From Boesenbergia rotunda (lineage: Eukaryota > Streptophyta > Magnoliopsida > Zingiberales > Zingiberaceae), in contig JAGFNQ010001620.1 of the NCBI GenBank assembly GCA_024364735.1, positions 372,583 through 436,582 on the forward strand: a stretch of 64,000 nt of DNA, in the 5' to 3' direction. The position numbers were made by a program, and so were the translations under genes. Under the pieces are notes generated by a model. That model was given only the letters and a program-made list of their open reading frames with translations, had not been told where the DNA came from and made no database searches. Positions 62,001 through 64,000 of the stretch are shown piece after piece (position 1 is the stretch's first letter; each line of letters opens with the position of its first letter).

Positions 62001-64000
62001 TATCACAGTAATTACTCATTCGGAATTTTTATGAAACTAACTGATACAATTAACATCATTACCAGGGTTCTAATTATGTTTGTTTATGAATCCCTTGAAA
62101 ACACAGGGAGTCACGCAGAAGTCCCACATATGATGCTTATCCTAGGAGCAAGAGGTAAGCCTATCTTCTTTCCCATAAAAATGCTTCTGATAGTGCTTGT
62201 TTTTTTTCTTTGTTTGACTTCTGCATTTATTTCAACAGATCCAGGTCCAGGTCATATTCCCCTTCACAGTCCAGACGTCATGATCGCAGTTCTCATGGTG
62301 ATAATGGGCATCGAAGCAAGTCGAAACCTCCTAAGATTGAATATATCACAGAGTTTGGTGGTTTACATGACTTGGATGATCAAAAATTTGGAGTTTCCCC
62401 ACCATCATCTCCATTGCAAGCTGATCCAATGAACCGGTCGGGGCACTCGACCTTTAATACTTGCAAAGATAGATTGGGAACTTTTCTCTGCTGCAGCTTA
62501 TTCTGATGGTCGTTCTGGTTTCCTAAAGCCAATTATAATGGGGTTCAGGGGTTTGTGGAATATTTATTTCATTGCATGAATTTCCTAGTGGTTGGGTGGT
62601 AGTTGGAGTCATTAGTAGTTGGTCAATTTGGTTTCTTTTTAGATTGGGGATCTTGGATCAAGTTACCTGAATTTATTGTCTTATATATATATATATATAA
62701 TACCTGAGCATTTGGAAAACTGACTTTAATGAGAACTTGAAGAAGCCCAGTCATGAAGGGATCTCAAATTGCTGATACTTGCCAAATCTGTAACTATTGT
62801 GCATACTTGCAGGCCGTCTGGTGGTCGAATCCTCGAGGCACTTCATGTTGATCCTGCATCTTCTTTGTCTCTTGAGCAAGAAAAGAGTGCTAAAATGTTG
62901 CGACCATCAATGACGATAAGGTAGGACAGTTCCTAACTTCATGTTGTTGTGGTTATGTGAAGCATAGGTTCAGTTACTATAGTCCTGGCAATGGCATCCA
63001 TACTCAAATAAGCAGTGTGCCTCTTAAATTAAAAGTAGTTGGCACCGAATGCAATTTGGCCCATCAATGCTCAAAGTTGTGTTTTATTATTATTATTGTC
63101 TTTGAACTTTGTACTGTATGTGGATAAATATTTGAATAGATGCTAACGTGTCTTGGTTTCTTGTTTTTGTTTGTTCCTTTTTGTTCTAGCTCCAAGTCAT
63201 CATCAGCAATTGCAAAACTCAGCAAAACTCCTATTGAGGGATCATCAAAAACTCAACAGGGCGAGAAAAAGGAAACTCCTCAAGAACGCCTCAAAAGGAT
63301 AATGAGTAAACAACTCAATAAACAAAGTAAGGTTTCTGACTCATATGTGCCAGAGGTACCTGGGGTTCTCCAAACATGTTACTTTCATTCTGTGGTTGTC
63401 TCCAAAACATATCACTTTCATCATTTCATGGTCATTGACTTAATGCTACCATATACCAAGGTTCTATCCATATTATATGAGAACTTTATTATGTAGCTGT
63501 TCATGAATTTCTACTGTAGTTCGAAAAGACACTGCTGCTGAGATGGCCAAAAGGCGGGAGCAGGAAAAGCAACGACAGGAAAAGCTTGCTGAAGCAAGCA
63601 GGATAAGCCGTTATAGTCGTCATAGTCGTAGCAGAAGTAGAAGTTACAGCTCTTCTCCACCAAGGTACCTGAGGCATTTTGTATAACTAGCTGTTGAGTA
63701 TGAAATTTTATCGAGGATTCCTATTCCAATTTTGTGATTATGATGTATCTGTTACCCTGCTTACTTTTGAACTGGTTCTGGACCATGATCGTTTACACGT
63801 GGTTGGGCTTCGAACCATGATACAAAAACACGTTTGAATATTCTGCTATGACAATCTACATTTGAGTTTTACATGAAGTTTCTAGGCAATGGTTGATTTC
63901 CCTCTCGTCAAATTCTCCAAATTTTTGTCAATCCATAACCAGTTTCAATCTTAGATTTGATATTATTTTGTGAATATGATGATTTCATCTCTATTTGCCT
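59024..64000 (+). CDS. CLASRP: CLASRP/SWAP2 SR-like splicing factor, 3' end outside window
   Basis: Exons 59024-59220, 60197-60235, 60308-60456, 60619-60694, 61525-61819, 61889-61995, 62107-62154, 62239-62436, 62813-62920, 63190-63326 and 63520-63664 give 1499 bases in phase (499 codons plus 2). At least one more exon lies beyond 64000. The protein starts MWHEARRSERKVHDLMDAAR and contains the SWAP N-terminal (DRY_EERY) region: IPWNGKQDILIDRFDGRALL, then VNFERYRDL. Acidic stretches (DEDDEDEEEEKDF) are followed by VYMDKKAKEEEKRQKE, Arg/Ser-rich segments (SRSRSYS, SRSRSRSYSSS) and ERLKRIMSKQLNKQ. CLASRP (CLK4-associating SR-like protein) regulates alternative splicing in the nucleus. Exon phases all agree; no defect. 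Confidence 0.93.

Overview
The window is nuclear DNA from a flowering plant. All five complete or near-complete host genes have plant-type introns with GT..AG borders, their closest relatives are plant families (RBP47, WEB1, COR27, plant CLASRP, plant single-pass sulfotransferase), and the gaps are filled with plant transposable elements (Copia, Gypsy-like, hAT, Mutator/Pack-MULE, CACTA, Au SINE). A monocot, perhaps of the ginger order, is my guess from the feel of the repeats; nothing here proves it.

Layout. 1-4.3 kb: a long Copia-type LTR on the minus strand, a GC-rich repeat and a foldback element. 4.34-10.85 kb (+): a ten-exon SAP-domain protein with an exon duplication. 12.24-18.74 kb (-): an RBP47-type three-RRM protein whose frame is broken by one missing base. 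19.60-25.03 kb (-): a six-exon membrane-anchored sulfotransferase-fold protein. 25.6-40.3 kb: a gene-poor block with Copia gag pieces, a CACTA end, an LTR with primer-binding site, two related 'tagggatg' inverted-repeat elements, an Ulp1-like relic, a Gypsy-like LTR, a perfect solo LTR with target duplication and a minisatellite. 40.35-43.31 kb (-): WEB1-family coiled-coil protein, with a probable 5'UTR intron reaching about 46.4 kb. 47.13-48.16 kb: a complete Pack-MULE carrying a piece of a GT37 fucosyltransferase gene. 48.9-49.4 kb: a MITE and a tRNA-like SINE. 50.65-57.35 kb (-): a COR27/COR28 clock-and-cold regulator whose 4.8-kb first intron holds a complete but decayed hAT transposon, itself inside another repeat. 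59.02 kb to the window end (+): the CLASRP/SWAP2 splicing factor, missing only its 3' end.

The host genes are independent housekeeping or regulatory genes; this is not an operon or cluster. COR27 and CLASRP are divergent and share a 1.67-kb upstream region. Its COR27-proximal part carries evening-element and ABRE/G-box motifs, and its centre is occupied by a GC-rich LTR-like repeat. The SAP gene and RBP47 converge, and their 3' ends are separated by a SINE.

I assembled exon coordinates by hand from splice signals, reading frame and family similarity. In every host gene except RBP47 the coding sum is a multiple of three (or carries a consistent phase at the window edge). In RBP47 it is one base short, exactly where the RRM2 frame breaks. 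Nothing was run against a database.
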